A stretch of 64,000 bases of DNA from Paenibacillus castaneae. Its GTDB lineage: Bacteria; Bacillota; Bacilli; Paenibacillales; Paenibacillaceae. Every line of letters starts with the position of its first letter. Position 1 is the first letter of the stretch. The notes under the pieces were generated by a model, which saw only the letters and a program-made list of their open reading frames with translations, ran no database searches and was not told where the DNA came from. The DNA lies in assembly GCF_002884445.1 (NCBI RefSeq), contig NZ_KZ614144.1, forward strand, positions 2,494,290-2,558,289. Reading direction: 5' to 3'. The position numbers and the translations under genes are program-made. Positions 28,225 through 37,918 of this stretch are shown in pieces.

Positions 28225-28971
28225 GTGGTTGCTTGGTTAAGCGACTGGCTGAGAGACATCATCGCGGTAATCTTGCTCGCGGTGCTTGTCGAGCTTCTGC
28301 TTCCTAACAAATCGATGCAGCGCTATGCGCGTCTGGTGGTCGGGCTATTCATTCTATTGACTATATTATCTCCGATTTTGAAGCTGCTTCAAAGTGATGT
28401 CAGCTCTAAGCTGGATGCGGGAATGCAGCAGTGGAGCGAGTCGCAAATGACAAGCAAAACGGGAATGGCCAGTCTAGCCGAAATACAACAAAACGCAGAG
28501 CAGATGAGTGAGAAGCGAAGTCTGGAAGCTGCAAAACTTATGCAACGAACATTGGAAGCCTCGATCCGCAGCGAGTTGATAGAGCGAACGAAGGCGACTG
28601 TAGATTCGGTAGACGTTGGATTAAAGTGGGTGATGCTGTCCGGTAAGCAAACGCCATACATCGGCAATGTGACGGTAAATTTGAAAGCGGCTGAGCAAAA
28701 AGGCGAGTTAAGCAAAGAGGGAAAAACGGTGGATGATGTGCTGCCGGTCATCGTTGAGGTGGAGATGGGTCAAATCGGCGGTAATGAAGGAATGCAGCAG
28801 TCTAGTGGGTCGGAAATGGACAGTTCCCGAGAAGAACGTCTCGACGGCAACTGGACTGGAGCGGATGGAGCGTTGACTGCTGCAATCAGCAGTCTAATTG
28901 TACAAGGCTGGGGCGTGGATGCTAACCAAATTGTAGTACGGCAGCCCTTGGAGCAAAAAACTTCCCGTTGA
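28225..28971 (+). CDS. spoIIIAF: Stage III sporulation protein AF
   Basis: A 248-residue protein with two N-terminal helices (LRDIIAVILLAVLVELLLP, YARLVVGLFILLTILSPIL) and a soluble C-terminal ring-building-motif-like domain after residue 100. GTG start at 28225 with GGAGGGGG 5 bp upstream. The tail is longer and richer in Ser/Glu than in B. subtilis. Member of the SpoIIIA channel. Confidence 0.92.
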   Translation: MVAWLSDWLRDIIAVILLAVLVELLLPNKSMQRYARLVVGLFILLTILSPILKLLQSDVSSKLDAGMQQWSESQMTSKTGMASLAEIQQNAEQMSEKRSLEAAKLMQRTLEASIRSELIERTKATVDSVDVGLKWVMLSGKQTPYIGNVTVNLKAAEQKGELSKEGKTVDDVLPVIVEVEMGQIGGNEGMQQSSGSEMDSSREERLDGNWTGADGALTAAISSLIVQGWGVDANQIVVRQPLEQKTSR

Positions 28972-29001
28972 AATGTTTAATTAGAGAGGAGGTACGGCGC
29001 G

Positions 29002-29634
29002 GTGGCCAAATGGCTGGATAGCATAGAATCAGCGATTGGCGGCGGACCCGGCGGCCCGAAGCGTATAAGGACGCTGCGAATTCTGCTGATCGTTGGCGGA
29101 ATTGGCGCGGCGCTGATGATTATGAATTCTTTTCTCACCTTTAATGAAGTTGAACCGTCAGTACAGGATCCTAATCCGCCCCCTCAGACACAAGCTGCTT
29201 GGAATAGTGGAAACTCATCATCAGGATCTCTCTTTGAAGCAATTGAGCATCCGCTTGAGACCAGATTAAAGGAGATTTTGGAGAAAATCGTAGGCGTGGG
29301 AACAGTTAATGTGCTTGTAACGGTTGATTCAACGGAAGAAATCATTGTTAAGCAAGATGTGAAGGAAACAGAATCCATAACGGATGAAAATGATCGTAAC
29401 GGAGGCCGCAGACATATTACCTCGATTACAAAAGATGGCCAAGTCGTCATGTATGAGGTATCGGGGGAAAAGAAGCCAATTGTAACCAAAACGATCAGCC
29501 CTCATATTCGCGGTATTCTGATTGTCGCAAAGGGAGCGGAAAATATAACAGTCAGACGCCTCATAATCAGCGCTGTCGAGAAGGGCGTAAATGTTCCAAT
29601 AAACCGCATTTCAGTTGTACCAAGCAAACAATAA
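29002..29634 (+). CDS. spoIIIAG: Stage III sporulation protein AG
   Basis: A 210-residue protein with one membrane helix (ILLIVGGIGAALMIMNSFL, about 30-48) and a soluble domain holding the ring-building motif (ETRLKEILEKIVGVGTVNVL, AKGAENITVRRLIISAVEKG) that assembles a large ring in the intermembrane space. GTG start with GAGGAGG upstream. Confidence 0.94.
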   Translation: MAKWLDSIESAIGGGPGGPKRIRTLRILLIVGGIGAALMIMNSFLTFNEVEPSVQDPNPPPQTQAAWNSGNSSSGSLFEAIEHPLETRLKEILEKIVGVGTVNVLVTVDSTEEIIVKQDVKETESITDENDRNGGRRHITSITKDGQVVMYEVSGEKKPIVTKTISPHIRGILIVAKGAENITVRRLIISAVEKGVNVPINRISVVPSKQ

Positions 29635-29662
29635 AAAATGAAAAGTTGGGGAGGGTGTTCAC

Positions 29663-30283
29663 ATGAACACGAAAAGACAAACGGTATGGCTCGTATCAAT
29701 GCTTAGCTTAATGGTGGTGCTGTCAGCGTATTACTTATTCACGCAGGATACGAGCACACCAGATGTGCTTACAGACAATTCTCAAACAGATAAGGCAGCT
29801 CAGAATGCTACTGAAGCGGCAGCAGGCGGCAATGGACTCGTTATAAATGAAATGCAGCCAGCTGATAATGACTCATTGCTCAGCGATGCAGATAAGGAAG
29901 CCTTAAAGCAATGGGAGGCGCAAGGCCACACAACTGGCGGATACTTCGGCGAGCTGCTGGCGAAGCGGGAATTGAAAAATGCTGAAGCCGAGAACCGGAT
30001 CATGGCGACGATTGCTGAAGTGAAAAATAAGCCGGAGGATTCAGTTGCCGCAGCGGCAGAGCTTAATCAGCTGGAGGAGAAAAACTCGAAAATAACCGGA
30101 TTAGAAACGGAACTAATGAAGCAATATGAGATTGCGATTGTTGACGAGGAAAGCGATAACTTCAAGGTAGTCGTCTCTAGCGCGAAGCTGGAGAAGAAAC
30201 AGGCTGCTGAAATCATTAAACTCGTGATGAGCACAATGGAAGTGGGCGCGGATCAAGTATCCGTCCGCTATATTAACGAATAG
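29663..30283 (+). CDS. spoIIIAH: Stage III sporulation protein AH
   Basis: A 206-residue bitopic protein with one N-terminal helix (TVWLVSMLSLMVVLSAYYLF) and a soluble domain that in Bacillus binds SpoIIQ from the forespore. The C-terminal YscJ-like ring fold is seen in IVDEESDNFKVVVSSAKLEK and EIIKLVMSTMEVGADQVSV. GGGGAGGGTG precedes the ATG. Last gene of the operon; a terminator follows. Confidence 0.94.
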   Translation: MNTKRQTVWLVSMLSLMVVLSAYYLFTQDTSTPDVLTDNSQTDKAAQNATEAAAGGNGLVINEMQPADNDSLLSDADKEALKQWEAQGHTTGGYFGELLAKRELKNAEAENRIMATIAEVKNKPEDSVAAAAELNQLEEKNSKITGLETELMKQYEIAIVDEESDNFKVVVSSAKLEKKQAAEIIKLVMSTMEVGADQVSVRYINE

Positions 30284-30311
30284 TCTGCTCAAGCTTGCTT
30301 GCTTTAAAGTT

Positions 30312-30355
30312 CCTGTCTCTGCCAGCTGAACGCTGTCAGAGGCAGGGCTTTTTTT
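30312..30355 (+). terminator. Terminator of the spoIIIA operon
   Basis: CCTGTCTCTG and CAGC pair with GCTG and CAGAGGCAGG, with one G-T position and a single mismatch, followed by CTTTTTTT. Confidence 0.88.
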
Positions 30356-30522
30356 GTGATCATACATGGATATGTAAAAAATGATTCGTGTTCACGCTTG
30401 TTTATGATATAATGTTAAACGTTATGTGAAGGTTTTGGATAGATTGTTGGCATCGATACAAAATAATGTTAAATGCCAAGCAAGTCATATTGCAATCGCA
30501 AATTTAAGGAGTGAAAATATTC

Positions 30523-31011
30523 ATGTTCAAGTTGAGCGAGATCAAAGAGTTGATCAAATTGGTTGATCAAACTTCCGTTCATGAGCTGGAAATCGAAAAC
30601 GAAGGGACACGCCTGCTCATACGTAAGCCTGGCAAAACAGAAGTGGTGAATGTGCAAGCGGCCCCAATTACGCATACATACGCCCCTGCACCTATGGTGG
30701 CTCAGCCTTCTGCGCAAGCAGAACAGCAACAAGCAGCGCAGGAGCCGACCGCTCGCCCTTCGACTGATCATTTGCATCAGATCGTTTCTCCGATGGTTGG
30801 CACATTCTACAGCTCGCCGACACCAGAAGCTGGTTCATTCGTGAAAATTGGCGACCGTGTTCATGAGAAGAGCGTCGTTTGCATTCTGGAAGCGATGAAA
30901 CTAATGAATGAGCTAGAAGCAGAAGTAAACGGGGAAATTGTTGAAATACTTGTTACAAACGGACAGCTCGTCGAATATGGACAGCCTTTGTTTCTTGTTA
31001 AGCCAGAATAA
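30523..31011 (+). CDS. accB: Acetyl-CoA carboxylase biotin carboxyl carrier protein
   Basis: A 162-residue BCCP. The N-terminal helix region (FKLSEIKELIKLVDQTSVHE) is followed by a Pro/Ala/Gln-rich linker (about 50-85) and the biotinyl domain. The biotin lysine is K126 in EAMKLMNE. ATG 30523 lies 12 bp from AAGGAG; a GTG at 30511 abuts the same site and is less likely. It forms an operon with accC for the first step of fatty acid synthesis. A TATAAT near 30410 may be its -10. Confidence 0.95.
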   Translation: MFKLSEIKELIKLVDQTSVHELEIENEGTRLLIRKPGKTEVVNVQAAPITHTYAPAPMVAQPSAQAEQQQAAQEPTARPSTDHLHQIVSPMVGTFYSSPTPEAGSFVKIGDRVHEKSVVCILEAMKLMNELEAEVNGEIVEILVTNGQLVEYGQPLFLVKPE

Positions 31012-31064
31012 AGAAGTGAATGAACGTCCGAACAGGGAAACATTCGTTTGAAAGGGGTTCCTAC

Positions 31065-32420
31065 GTGAAATTTCACAAAATACTAATTGCAAATCGTGGT
31101 GAAATCGCGGTTAGAATAATCCGCGCTTGTCGCGAGCTTGGAATTAGCAGCGTTGCTGTTTATTCCGAAGCTGATCGCGATTCCTTGCATGTTCGGTTAG
31201 CTGATGAGGCTTATTGCATCGGACCGACAGCATCTAAAGACAGCTATTTGAATTTAACAAATATAATGAGTGTTGCTACAATAACCGAATGTGATGCAAT
31301 CCATCCCGGTTATGGCTTTCTTGCTGAGAATGCTGACTTTGCAGAAATTTGCGAGTCCTGCAACATAACGTTTATCGGGCCATCTCCGGATGCGATAAAT
31401 AGAATGGGCGACAAAGCGATAGCCAAGCTTACAATGAAATCCGCTGATGTACCGATTATTCCGGGTTCAGACGGTCTTGTTGAAAGCATGGATGAGGCTA
31501 TTATCATTGCCCAAGAAATTGGATACCCTGTTATTATTAAGGCCACGGCAGGCGGCGGCGGCAAAGGCATTCGTATTGCTGAAGATGAAACAACGCTTGT
31601 TCAGCAAATTACGGCTGCACAGCAGGAAGCTCAGAAAGCATTTGGCAACGCAGGCGTATATTTAGAAAAATATTTGACGGGTATGAAGCACGTTGAAATT
31701 CAGATCATTGCGGACAAGCATGGCAATGCTGTTCATCTTTTCGAGCGTGATTGTTCAGTTCAACGCCGTCGTCAGAAGCTTGTGGAAGAAGCACCTTGTT
31801 CAATCTTAACTCCAGAGCTTCGCGAGCGAATGGGTCAAGCTGCTGTACGTGCTGCATTGGCTGTAAATTATTCAGGAGCAGGTACATTGGAGTTCTTGCT
31901 AGGACCGGATGGCAACTTTTACTTCATGGAGATGAATACGCGTATTCAAGTCGAGCATCCCGTGACTGAGATGATTACGAATGTGGATTTAATCAAGGAA
32001 ATGATATCAGTTGCTGAAGGCAATCCGCTTTCTTTCTCACAAAGCGACTTGAAAATAAACGGATGGTCCATTGAGTGCCGAATTAATGCTGAGGATTCCG
32101 AACGGAATTTCATGCCTTCTGCGGGAATGATTCAGTTTTATTTGCCACCCGGCGGTGCAGGCGTGCGCGTAGACAGCGCGGCTTATCCCGGCTATACAAT
32201 CTCACCGCATTATGATTCCATGATCGCGAAGCTTATTGTTTGGGGCGCAACTCGTGATGAAGCCATTGCAAGGATGAAGCGTGCGTTGTCTGAGTTTTCT
32301 ATTGAAGGCATTCGGACAACCATACCGTTCCATTTAAAGCTTCTGAACCACTCCAAGTTCGTTGAAGGAAACTTCGACATCAAGTTCCTTGAGGAGTACG
32401 ATATTAACTCTCCAGAATGA
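31065..32420 (+). CDS. accC: Acetyl-CoA carboxylase biotin carboxylase subunit
   Basis: A 451-residue ATP-grasp enzyme that carboxylates biotin on Acc[21 protein letters not shown] opens the protein. The glycine-rich ATP loop [13 protein letters not shown], the metal-site [15 protein letters not shown], and the C-terminal [12 protein letters not shown] are all present. GTG at 31065 is preferred: AAAGGGG lies just upstream and the product then begins as in other AccC. The ATG at 31020 would add 15 residues. Confidence 0.96.
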   Translation: MKFHKILIANRGEIAVRIIRACRELGISSVAVYSEADRDSLHVRLADEAYCIGPTASKDSYLNLTNIMSVATITECDAIHPGYGFLAENADFAEICESCNITFIGPSPDAINRMGDKAIAKLTMKSADVPIIPGSDGLVESMDEAIIIAQEIGYPVIIKATAGGGGKGIRIAEDETTLVQQITAAQQEAQKAFGNAGVYLEKYLTGMKHVEIQIIADKHGNAVHLFERDCSVQRRRQKLVEEAPCSILTPELRERMGQAAVRAALAVNYSGAGTLEFLLGPDGNFYFMEMNTRIQVEHPVTEMITNVDLIKEMISVAEGNPLSFSQSDLKINGWSIECRINAEDSERNFMPSAGMIQFYLPPGGAGVRVDSAAYPGYTISPHYDSMIAKLIVWGATRDEAIARMKRALSEFSIEGIRTTIPFHLKLLNHSKFVEGNFDIKFLEEYDINSPE

Positions 32421-32453
32421 ATGAACAATAAAGATATGAACAACTAGTATAGT

Positions 32454-32482
32454 TTGTCATATTTCAAGCCGAATGTTATAGT
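32454..32482 (+). promoter_or_regulatory. Sigma-A-type promoter of the asp23 gene
   Basis: TTGTCA at 32454-32459, a 17-bp spacer and TATAGT at 32477-32482, about 75 bp upstream of the Asp23-family gene. Confidence 0.65.
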
Positions 32483-32557
32483 ATATTAACAAGATGCAGT
32501 TTATAATTAGGCCTTCAAGCCAAGGTACGCGCAACTTTAAGGAGGTGTACAACCATC

Positions 32558-32965
32558 ATGAGTACGATCGCTGCGGAGTTTGAGAAAACGGACATTGGTA
32601 CGATTCAAATTGCACCGGAAGTTATCGAAGTCATTGCTGGATTAGCAACGATTGAAGTGGATGGCGTTGCCGGAATGAGCGGCGGATTCGCCGGGGGCAT
32701 TGTTGAGCTTCTTGGACGCAAAAACTTATCTAAAGGCGTTAAGGTTGAAGTAGGCCAGCGTGAAGCTGCGGTTGATGTTTCCATTATCGTTGAGTACGGA
32801 AACCGTATACCGGAAATCGCTTCGGAAATTCAACGCAATGTGAAACGCTCTATCGAGATGATGACGGGACTCCACGTAGTTGAAGTGAACGTACATATTC
32901 ACGATGTGCAGTTCAAGACGCCAGATAAGCCGGAAGAAGAAGAGCAGAACCTAAGAGTCAAATAG
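32558..32965 (+). CDS. yqhY: Asp23/Gls24 family protein (YqhY-like)
   Basis: A 135-residue Asp23-family protein: IQIAPEVIEVIAGLATIEVDGVAGM, KGVKVEVGQREAAVDVSI, and VVEVNVHIHDVQF. AAGGAGGTG precedes the ATG. In B. subtilis YqhY lies behind accBC and has been linked genetically to acetyl-CoA carboxylase control; here it keeps that position but has its own promoter. The following gene is an AmaP-like membrane anchor, suggesting the product can be membrane-recruited. Confidence 0.92.
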   Translation: MSTIAAEFEKTDIGTIQIAPEVIEVIAGLATIEVDGVAGMSGGFAGGIVELLGRKNLSKGVKVEVGQREAAVDVSIIVEYGNRIPEIASEIQRNVKRSIEMMTGLHVVEVNVHIHDVQFKTPDKPEEEEQNLRVK

Positions 32966-32993
32966 ATAATGAATGATTAATTTAATTCCGTAC

Positions 32994-33037
32994 AACCCCC
33001 TCGTGAATGGGCATGCCGCTCGGCGCAAGGGGGTTTT
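32994..33037 (+). terminator. Terminator-like hairpin after yqhY
   Basis: AACCCCCT pairs with AGGGGGTT around a GC-rich apical part that can form its own small stem. Only a short TTTT follows, so termination may be partial and read into amaP. Confidence 0.65.
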
Positions 33038-33066
33038 CATTCGGCTAGACAGGAGGAGACGCTACG

Positions 33067-33624
33067 TTGATTAAGGTCGTGGACAAGCTGCTTTTGTTTT
33101 TGTACAGCATCGTAATCTTATGTTTATCTGTATGTATGCTTAGCATCGGCTTTGGTTGGATAAATAAAAGTATGATGGACGATGTAGTGCGTGAGTTATA
33201 TCGTCTCGATTCCATTCAGATTACGTTTGCAGTTGTAGGTGTCATCCTCTTTATTATTAGCTTGCGGTTTTTCATTGTATCGCTTCAACGGGGATCAGCG
33301 TCAGCTCCTTCCATTGATCAAAGAACAGATTTCGGTGATATTCGAATTTCTTTGGAAACCATCGAGAACTTGGCTCTCAAGGCTGCTTCACGCCAGCGTG
33401 GTGTCAAAGATTTGCGGGTGCGCATTCGAGCTACTGATGCTGGTCTGGAAATCGTCATTCGTGCGGTAGTGGATGGGGAAAGCTCCATTCCTGTACTGAC
33501 GGAAGAGATTCAACGAGCTGTGAAAGAGCATGTTGAGGATATTGCTGGAATTCCTGTTACGAATGTTGCTGTTTATGTTGCAAACATCATTCAAACGGGC
33601 GCGTTCAAGAGTCGCGTGGAATAG
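33067..33624 (+). CDS. amaP: Alkaline shock response membrane anchor protein AmaP
   Basis: A 185-residue protein with two N-terminal helices (LLLFLYSIVILCLSVCMLSI and ITFAVVGVILFIISLRFFIV), then a cytoplasmic Asp23-like domain (LAASRQRGVKDLRV-like, VDGESSIPVLTEEIQ, VAVYVANI). AmaP proteins tether Asp23 to the membrane in Staphylococcus. TTG start at 33067 after GGAGGAG. Its partner yqhY is directly upstream. Confidence 0.88.
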   Translation: MIKVVDKLLLFLYSIVILCLSVCMLSIGFGWINKSMMDDVVRELYRLDSIQITFAVVGVILFIISLRFFIVSLQRGSASAPSIDQRTDFGDIRISLETIENLALKAASRQRGVKDLRVRIRATDAGLEIVIRAVVDGESSIPVLTEEIQRAVKEHVEDIAGIPVTNVAVYVANIIQTGAFKSRVE

Positions 33625-33638
33625 AGGTGAGTTTGTTG

Positions 33639-33869
33639 ATGTGGAGGGAGTTCTGGGCAATCTATGGCAAGCGTGCTGTTGGCGCCGCGACGGGGTTGTT
33701 TTTTGGATTTTTATATTTGTTTGTCGGCTTTTGGGACATGCTTTTTGTAGGGCTGCTCGTTTTTATTGGCTATTGGATCGGCAAACAAAAAGAATTGCAC
33801 AATGAACCTGTTTTTCCTTGGCAGCGGCTCTGGTATTCGTTGTTAGACAGATTTAGACCCTTTAAATGA
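33639..33869 (+). CDS. DUF2273-type small membrane protein
   Basis: A 76-residue protein with two closely spaced helices (GAATGLFFGFLYLFVGF and LFVGLLVFIGYWIG) followed by a basic, aromatic tail. Such proteins accompany AmaP/Asp23 genes in many Firmicutes. ATG 33639 is chosen because GAGGTG lies 9 bp upstream; a GTG at 33627 is the alternative. It ends immediately before a strong terminator. Confidence 0.8.
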   Translation: MWREFWAIYGKRAVGAATGLFFGFLYLFVGFWDMLFVGLLVFIGYWIGKQKELHNEPVFPWQRLWYSLLDRFRPFK

Positions 33870-33870
33870 T

Positions 33871-33944
33871 CCTGTGGTCTCCTCCGTACTCCGGAAGCCG
33901 GATAGCCGCTTATTCGGGGCAGGGAGGAGATCATAGGTTTTTTT
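33871..33944 (+). terminator. Terminator of the asp23-amaP module
   Basis: CCTGTGGTCTCCTCC pairs with GGAGGAGATCATAGG across a GC-rich internal region, followed by T7. Confidence 0.85.
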
Positions 33945-34006
33945 GGATACAGCATAGAGCAAGAAGATATCAATATATTCGGCTATAAAGTTGCCGCGGA
34001 GGTCAC

Positions 34007-34450
34007 ATGAAACGAAGATTAGCGAGAGAAATAGCAGTATCAAGCCTATACCAAATGGAAATGAACGAGGTTTCTGCATCAGATGCTGTTGATATGCTGA
34101 TGGACGAGCTTCGTCAAGAAAATGAAATTGGCGCTGACCCATCAGAGGTTGGCGGAACAGATGAATTCGCGCGCGAGATCGTACTTGGCGTGATGGAGCA
34201 TAAGCAAGCCATTGATGGAATGCTTCAACAGTTTCTGACGGGCTGGCAGGTAGATCGGTTGTCGCGAGTAGACCGTCAAGTGTTGCGTCTAGCTTGTTAT
34301 GAAATGGTTTTCCGTGACGATGTTCCTCCAAAAGCTGCTATCAATGAAGCTATTGAGCTGGCTAAGCATTTTGGCACGGAGGAATCCGGGAAGTTTGTTA
34401 ACGGGGTTCTAGGTAAATTAATGGAAGAAATAGAAGAGCTAAAGTCTTAA
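34007..34450 (+). CDS. nusB: Transcription antitermination factor NusB
   Basis: A 147-residue all-helical RNA-binding protein: [21 protein letters not shown] at the N terminus and the conserved [18 protein letters not shown] and [10 protein letters not shown] near the C terminus. It works with NusE/S10 on rRNA antitermination. GCGGAGGTC precedes the ATG. It begins the nusB-folD-xseA-xseB-ispA-dxs order found in B. subtilis. Confidence 0.95.
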   Translation: MKRRLAREIAVSSLYQMEMNEVSASDAVDMLMDELRQENEIGADPSEVGGTDEFAREIVLGVMEHKQAIDGMLQQFLTGWQVDRLSRVDRQVLRLACYEMVFRDDVPPKAAINEAIELAKHFGTEESGKFVNGVLGKLMEEIEELKS

Positions 34451-34499
34451 CGAGATACGAAAACGAGTTCATACATCGATGCAAAAGGAGAATTGCGTA

Positions 34500-35360
34500 A
34501 TGTCTGCACAAATCATTGAAGGTAAGAAAATCTCTGACCTCATTCGTGAGGAAATGATTACGGAAACTGCTGCTTTGAAAGAAAAAGGGATCACTCCTGG
34601 TCTTGCAGTTGTTCTTGTTGGTGAGGATCCTGCTTCAAAGGTTTATGTTGGTTCAAAGGAGAAAGCTTGCTTGCAGCTCGGATTCTATTCAGAGGTGCAT
34701 CGCCTGCCAGCTGATACAAGCGAGGAGCAGCTGCTTGCTGTCATTGACCAATTGAATAATCAAGAGACAATTAACGGAATTCTTGTACAGCTGCCTCTTC
34801 CGAAGCATATTAACGAAAAAGCTGTCATTGATGCTATTCGAGTGGATAAAGATGTAGACGGCTTCCACCCAGAGAGCGTCGGCAATCTGGTAATTGGAGA
34901 CGACAGCCTGTTGCCGTGCACACCTGCTGGCGTCATAGAGCTTATCAAGCGCAGCGGTGTTGATATTGCCGGCAAGCATGCTGTAGTCATTGGCAGAAGC
35001 AATATTGTCGGCAAGCCGGTTGCTATGCTCCTTCTTCGCGAGAACGCGACTGTTACGATCTGTCATTCGCGTACTGCTAATATGGAAGAGCTGGCGAAGC
35101 AAGCGGATATCCTTGTTGTAGCTATTGGGAAAGCGAAAGCGATTGATCATAGATTCATCAAGCCGGGAGCTATCGTCATTGACGTCGGTATTAACCGTCT
35201 GCCTGATGGGAAGCTTGCTGGCGATGTCGATTTTAATGATTGTTTAGATACGGCAGGCTTTATTACACCCGTGCCTGGCGGAGTTGGACCGATGACAATC
35301 ACATTACTGATGAAAAATACGATAACAGCTGCAAAACGGGCAAACGGAATCAAGGAGTGA
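34500..35360 (+). CDS. folD: Methylenetetrahydrofolate dehydrogenase/cyclohydrolase
   Basis: A 286-residue bifunctional enzyme interconverting methylene-, methenyl- and formyl-tetrahydrofolate. Signatures: [13 protein letters not shown] (catalytic Lys in the YxxxK arrangement), [38 protein letters not shown] for NADP, and [17 protein letters not shown] 34500 has AAGGAG 10 bp upstream, so the longer reading from 34479, which contains the ribosome site, is rejected. Confidence 0.97.
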   Translation: MSAQIIEGKKISDLIREEMITETAALKEKGITPGLAVVLVGEDPASKVYVGSKEKACLQLGFYSEVHRLPADTSEEQLLAVIDQLNNQETINGILVQLPLPKHINEKAVIDAIRVDKDVDGFHPESVGNLVIGDDSLLPCTPAGVIELIKRSGVDIAGKHAVVIGRSNIVGKPVAMLLLRENATVTICHSRTANMEELAKQADILVVAIGKAKAIDHRFIKPGAIVIDVGINRLPDGKLAGDVDFNDCLDTAGFITPVPGGVGPMTITLLMKNTITAAKRANGIKE

Positions 35361-35368
35361 CGTTTGGC

Positions 35369-36739
35369 ATGGCGGATCAGCCGCGTATTTATTCCATTAA
35401 AGAATTAAATCGGTATATCAAAATGAAGATGGAATCTGACTTGCTGTTAGGCGATGTATGGCTTCGCGGCGAAATATCAAATTTCACTCACCATTCCAGC
35501 GGCCATATGTACTTTACGCTGAAGGATAAGGACAGCCGATTAAAGTGCATTATGTTTGCCTCACATAATCAGCGGCTTCCTTTTATTCCGAAAGAAGGCA
35601 CAAAGGTCATTGCTAGAGGCAGCATATCTGTCTATGAACGAGATGGCAATTATCAGTTCTACGTAAATGGTATGCAACCCGACGGAATTGGAAGCCTCTA
35701 TTTAGCGTTCGAGCAATTAAAAAGTAAATTGGATACCGAGGGACTATTTGCTGAATCGCGCAAGCGATCCATTCCACGTTTTCCACGTGCGATTGGAGTA
35801 ATCACATCGCCTACCGGAGCTGCAGTTCGTGATATTATTATTACTTTGAGCCGCCGTTATCCATTGATTCCAATTTATGTGTATCCCGTGCTTGTACAAG
35901 GTTCTCAAGCAGCACCTGCTATTGTTAAAGCAGTTGAGGCTATGAACCGATTTGGCGAGGCCGACGTATTAATTGTAGGACGCGGCGGCGGTTCATTGGA
36001 AGAGCTTTGGGCATTTAATGAAGAGTCGGTTGCCCGCAGCATTGCAAGTTCTGCTATTCCGATAATAAGTGCGGTAGGACATGAGACTGACTTTACTATT
36101 TCTGATTTTGTAGCGGATTTAAGAGCACCTTCACCAACAGCCGCAGCCGAGCTTGCTGTCCCTCATATTAATGAGCTGGAGCAGCAATTGAGACGCCAGC
36201 AGCAGCGGCTGGTACAAGCAGTGCGGTATCGCGTGCAGGATGATAAGGAGCAGCTGCAGCGTATAAGGCGCTCACCTTTTTTCTTATATCCGCGCAAATA
36301 TTTATTGGATCAAGCGCAGCAGCTCGATCGTTTGAAGGAGCAGCTTGAGCAGCGCGCCAAGCGTGCTGCCGAGCGTGGCTATTCCAAGCTCGCACGGCTT
36401 CAAACCTTACTGGCAGGCCACAATCCGGAAGAACGAATAGCTTTTGCAGCAAAACGCTGGAAAGGCTCATCCAAGCTTCTGGAGCAGGCGATGTATGCGA
36501 CCGTCAAGGAAAAGAAATTAAGATTGCAAAGTGCGATCAGGCAATTGGATGCACTTAGTCCGCTTAAGGTCATGAGTCGCGGCTACGGACTTATTTATGA
36601 CGAGAATGAGCAGCGGTTAATTAAATCGATTAGTGAAGTTCAGCTCGGGGATGTTGTGAAAGTAAAGGTAGCGGACGGTCAGCTAGATTGTCACGTATGG
36701 TCATTGAGAGGAGATCAATTCAATGGAAGCAACGAATAA
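35369..36739 (+). CDS. xseA: Exodeoxyribonuclease VII large subunit
   Basis: A 456-residue protein with an N-terminal OB-fold (YSIKELNRYIKMKMESD, VWLRGEISNFTHHSSGHMYF), a catalytic core (GVITSPTGAAVRDI, GRGGGSLEELWAFNEE, SAVGHETDFTISDFVADLRA) and a long C-terminal coiled-coil arm rich in Gln/Arg. AGGAGTGA before ATG 35369 fixes the start. The end overlaps xseB by 17 bp. Confidence 0.96.
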   Translation: MADQPRIYSIKELNRYIKMKMESDLLLGDVWLRGEISNFTHHSSGHMYFTLKDKDSRLKCIMFASHNQRLPFIPKEGTKVIARGSISVYERDGNYQFYVNGMQPDGIGSLYLAFEQLKSKLDTEGLFAESRKRSIPRFPRAIGVITSPTGAAVRDIIITLSRRYPLIPIYVYPVLVQGSQAAPAIVKAVEAMNRFGEADVLIVGRGGGSLEELWAFNEESVARSIASSAIPIISAVGHETDFTISDFVADLRAPSPTAAAELAVPHINELEQQLRRQQQRLVQAVRYRVQDDKEQLQRIRRSPFFLYPRKYLLDQAQQLDRLKEQLEQRAKRAAERGYSKLARLQTLLAGHNPEERIAFAAKRWKGSSKLLEQAMYATVKEKKLRLQSAIRQLDALSPLKVMSRGYGLIYDENEQRLIKSISEVQLGDVVKVKVADGQLDCHVWSLRGDQFNGSNE

Positions 36740-36977
36740 TAGCGAGCTTACTTTTGAGCAAGCAATGGAACGATTGGATCAAATCGTCACAAAGCTTGAG
36801 AACGGCGATGTTCCTCTGGAGACGGCAATTGATTTGTTCCAAGAAGGAATGAAGCTGTCACAGCTATGCGGAAGCAAGCTGGAGCAAGTAGAGCGCAAGA
36901 TAGAATTACTTATAGAAACTGAGCAAGGGTTCCAGAAAAAACCGTTTGCGGCTGTAAACGATGATAAAGGGGAATAA
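36723..36977 (+). CDS. xseB: Exodeoxyribonuclease VII small subunit
   Basis: An 84-residue helical hairpin protein with the family core LTFEQAMERLDQIVTKLENG, PLETAIDLFQEGMKLSQLC. It binds the XseA arm. GAGGAG lies before ATG 36723, inside the 3' end of xseA, giving coupled translation and stoichiometric production. Confidence 0.95.
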   Translation: MEATNNSELTFEQAMERLDQIVTKLENGDVPLETAIDLFQEGMKLSQLCGSKLEQVERKIELLIETEQGFQKKPFAAVNDDKGE

Positions 36978-36979
36978 GC

Positions 36980-37894
36980 TTGAGCGAGAGGACCGCAATA
37001 TCAGCATATTTATCGGAAAACGCGAAGCTTATAGAAGCTTCGCTTAGAATTTCGCTGCCAAGCGCTTGGGATGTACCAATGCGTCTAAGGGAAGCGATGC
37101 TTTATTCACTTGAAGCAGGCGGCAAACGGCTTCGTCCGGCACTTGTGCTTTCGGCTGCCGAAGCTGTTCACGGAAAACCAGAAGCAAGAAATTCCGCTAT
37201 CCCGATTGCTTGCGCTGTAGAGTTTATTCACACCTATTCTTTGATTCATGATGATTTGCCAGCTATGGATAATGATGATTTCCGTAGAGGCAAGCCAACT
37301 AATCACAAAATATTCGGTGAAGCCATGGCGATATTGGCTGGAGATGCTCTTCTAACGCATGCCTTTCATTTAATACCGCAAGCAGCGCGTCAAGGCGCTA
37401 TTCCTGCGGATACGGCTCTTGCGATTGTTGAAGATTTAGCTAAACTTGCGGGAGCACCTGGAATGGTCGGTGGTCAGGTCGCCGATATGTTAGGTGAACA
37501 AGGCATCACATCCATTGATGAGCTTGAATATATTCATCTTCATAAAACAAGCGATCTCATCGTATTTTCGGTTACCGCAGGCGGCCGTATTGGTGGAGCG
37601 ACTGATAAGCAGCTAGAGCTGCTGTCTCGCTACGGACGCAATATTGGGTTAGCCTTTCAAATTCAAGATGATATATTGGATTTGATCGGAGATGAGCAGA
37701 AACTCGGCAAGAAAACAAATAGCGATGTAGAGCAGAATAAGGTTACCTATCCATTCCTTATCGGGCTTGAAGAAAGCAAAGCACAGGTTGAAAGACTGAC
37801 CCAAGAAGCGAAGTCTGCTGTGCTTGAAGCACAATTTCAAGCGCCTGAGCGATTGCTTGAAATTGCTGATTATCTTGTCAAACGTGATCATTAG
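36980..37894 (+). CDS. ispA: Farnesyl diphosphate synthase (polyprenyl synthetase)
   Basis: A 304-residue short-chain prenyltransferase. The first Asp-rich motif is DDLPAMD in IHDDLPAMDNDDFRRGKPTNH, and the second is DDILD in FQIQDDILDLIGD. The substrate-binding segment GGKRLRPALVL is present. Product length (FPP rather than GGPP) is assigned from gene order with xseB and dxs. TTG at 36980 follows AAAGGGG and starts 2 bp behind the xseB stop. It may supply precursor for the cyclase encoded at 4.2-6.1 kb. Confidence 0.94.
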   Translation: MSERTAISAYLSENAKLIEASLRISLPSAWDVPMRLREAMLYSLEAGGKRLRPALVLSAAEAVHGKPEARNSAIPIACAVEFIHTYSLIHDDLPAMDNDDFRRGKPTNHKIFGEAMAILAGDALLTHAFHLIPQAARQGAIPADTALAIVEDLAKLAGAPGMVGGQVADMLGEQGITSIDELEYIHLHKTSDLIVFSVTAGGRIGGATDKQLELLSRYGRNIGLAFQIQDDILDLIGDEQKLGKKTNSDVEQNKVTYPFLIGLEESKAQVERLTQEAKSAVLEAQFQAPERLLEIADYLVKRDH

Positions 37895-37918
37895 AGCGTA
37901 ATCATTTCTTATTAGTTG

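Noticed and set aside
30360-30522. FapR operator before accB
   Set aside because: No sequence close to the FapR palindrome was seen; only a TATAAT element without a good -35.
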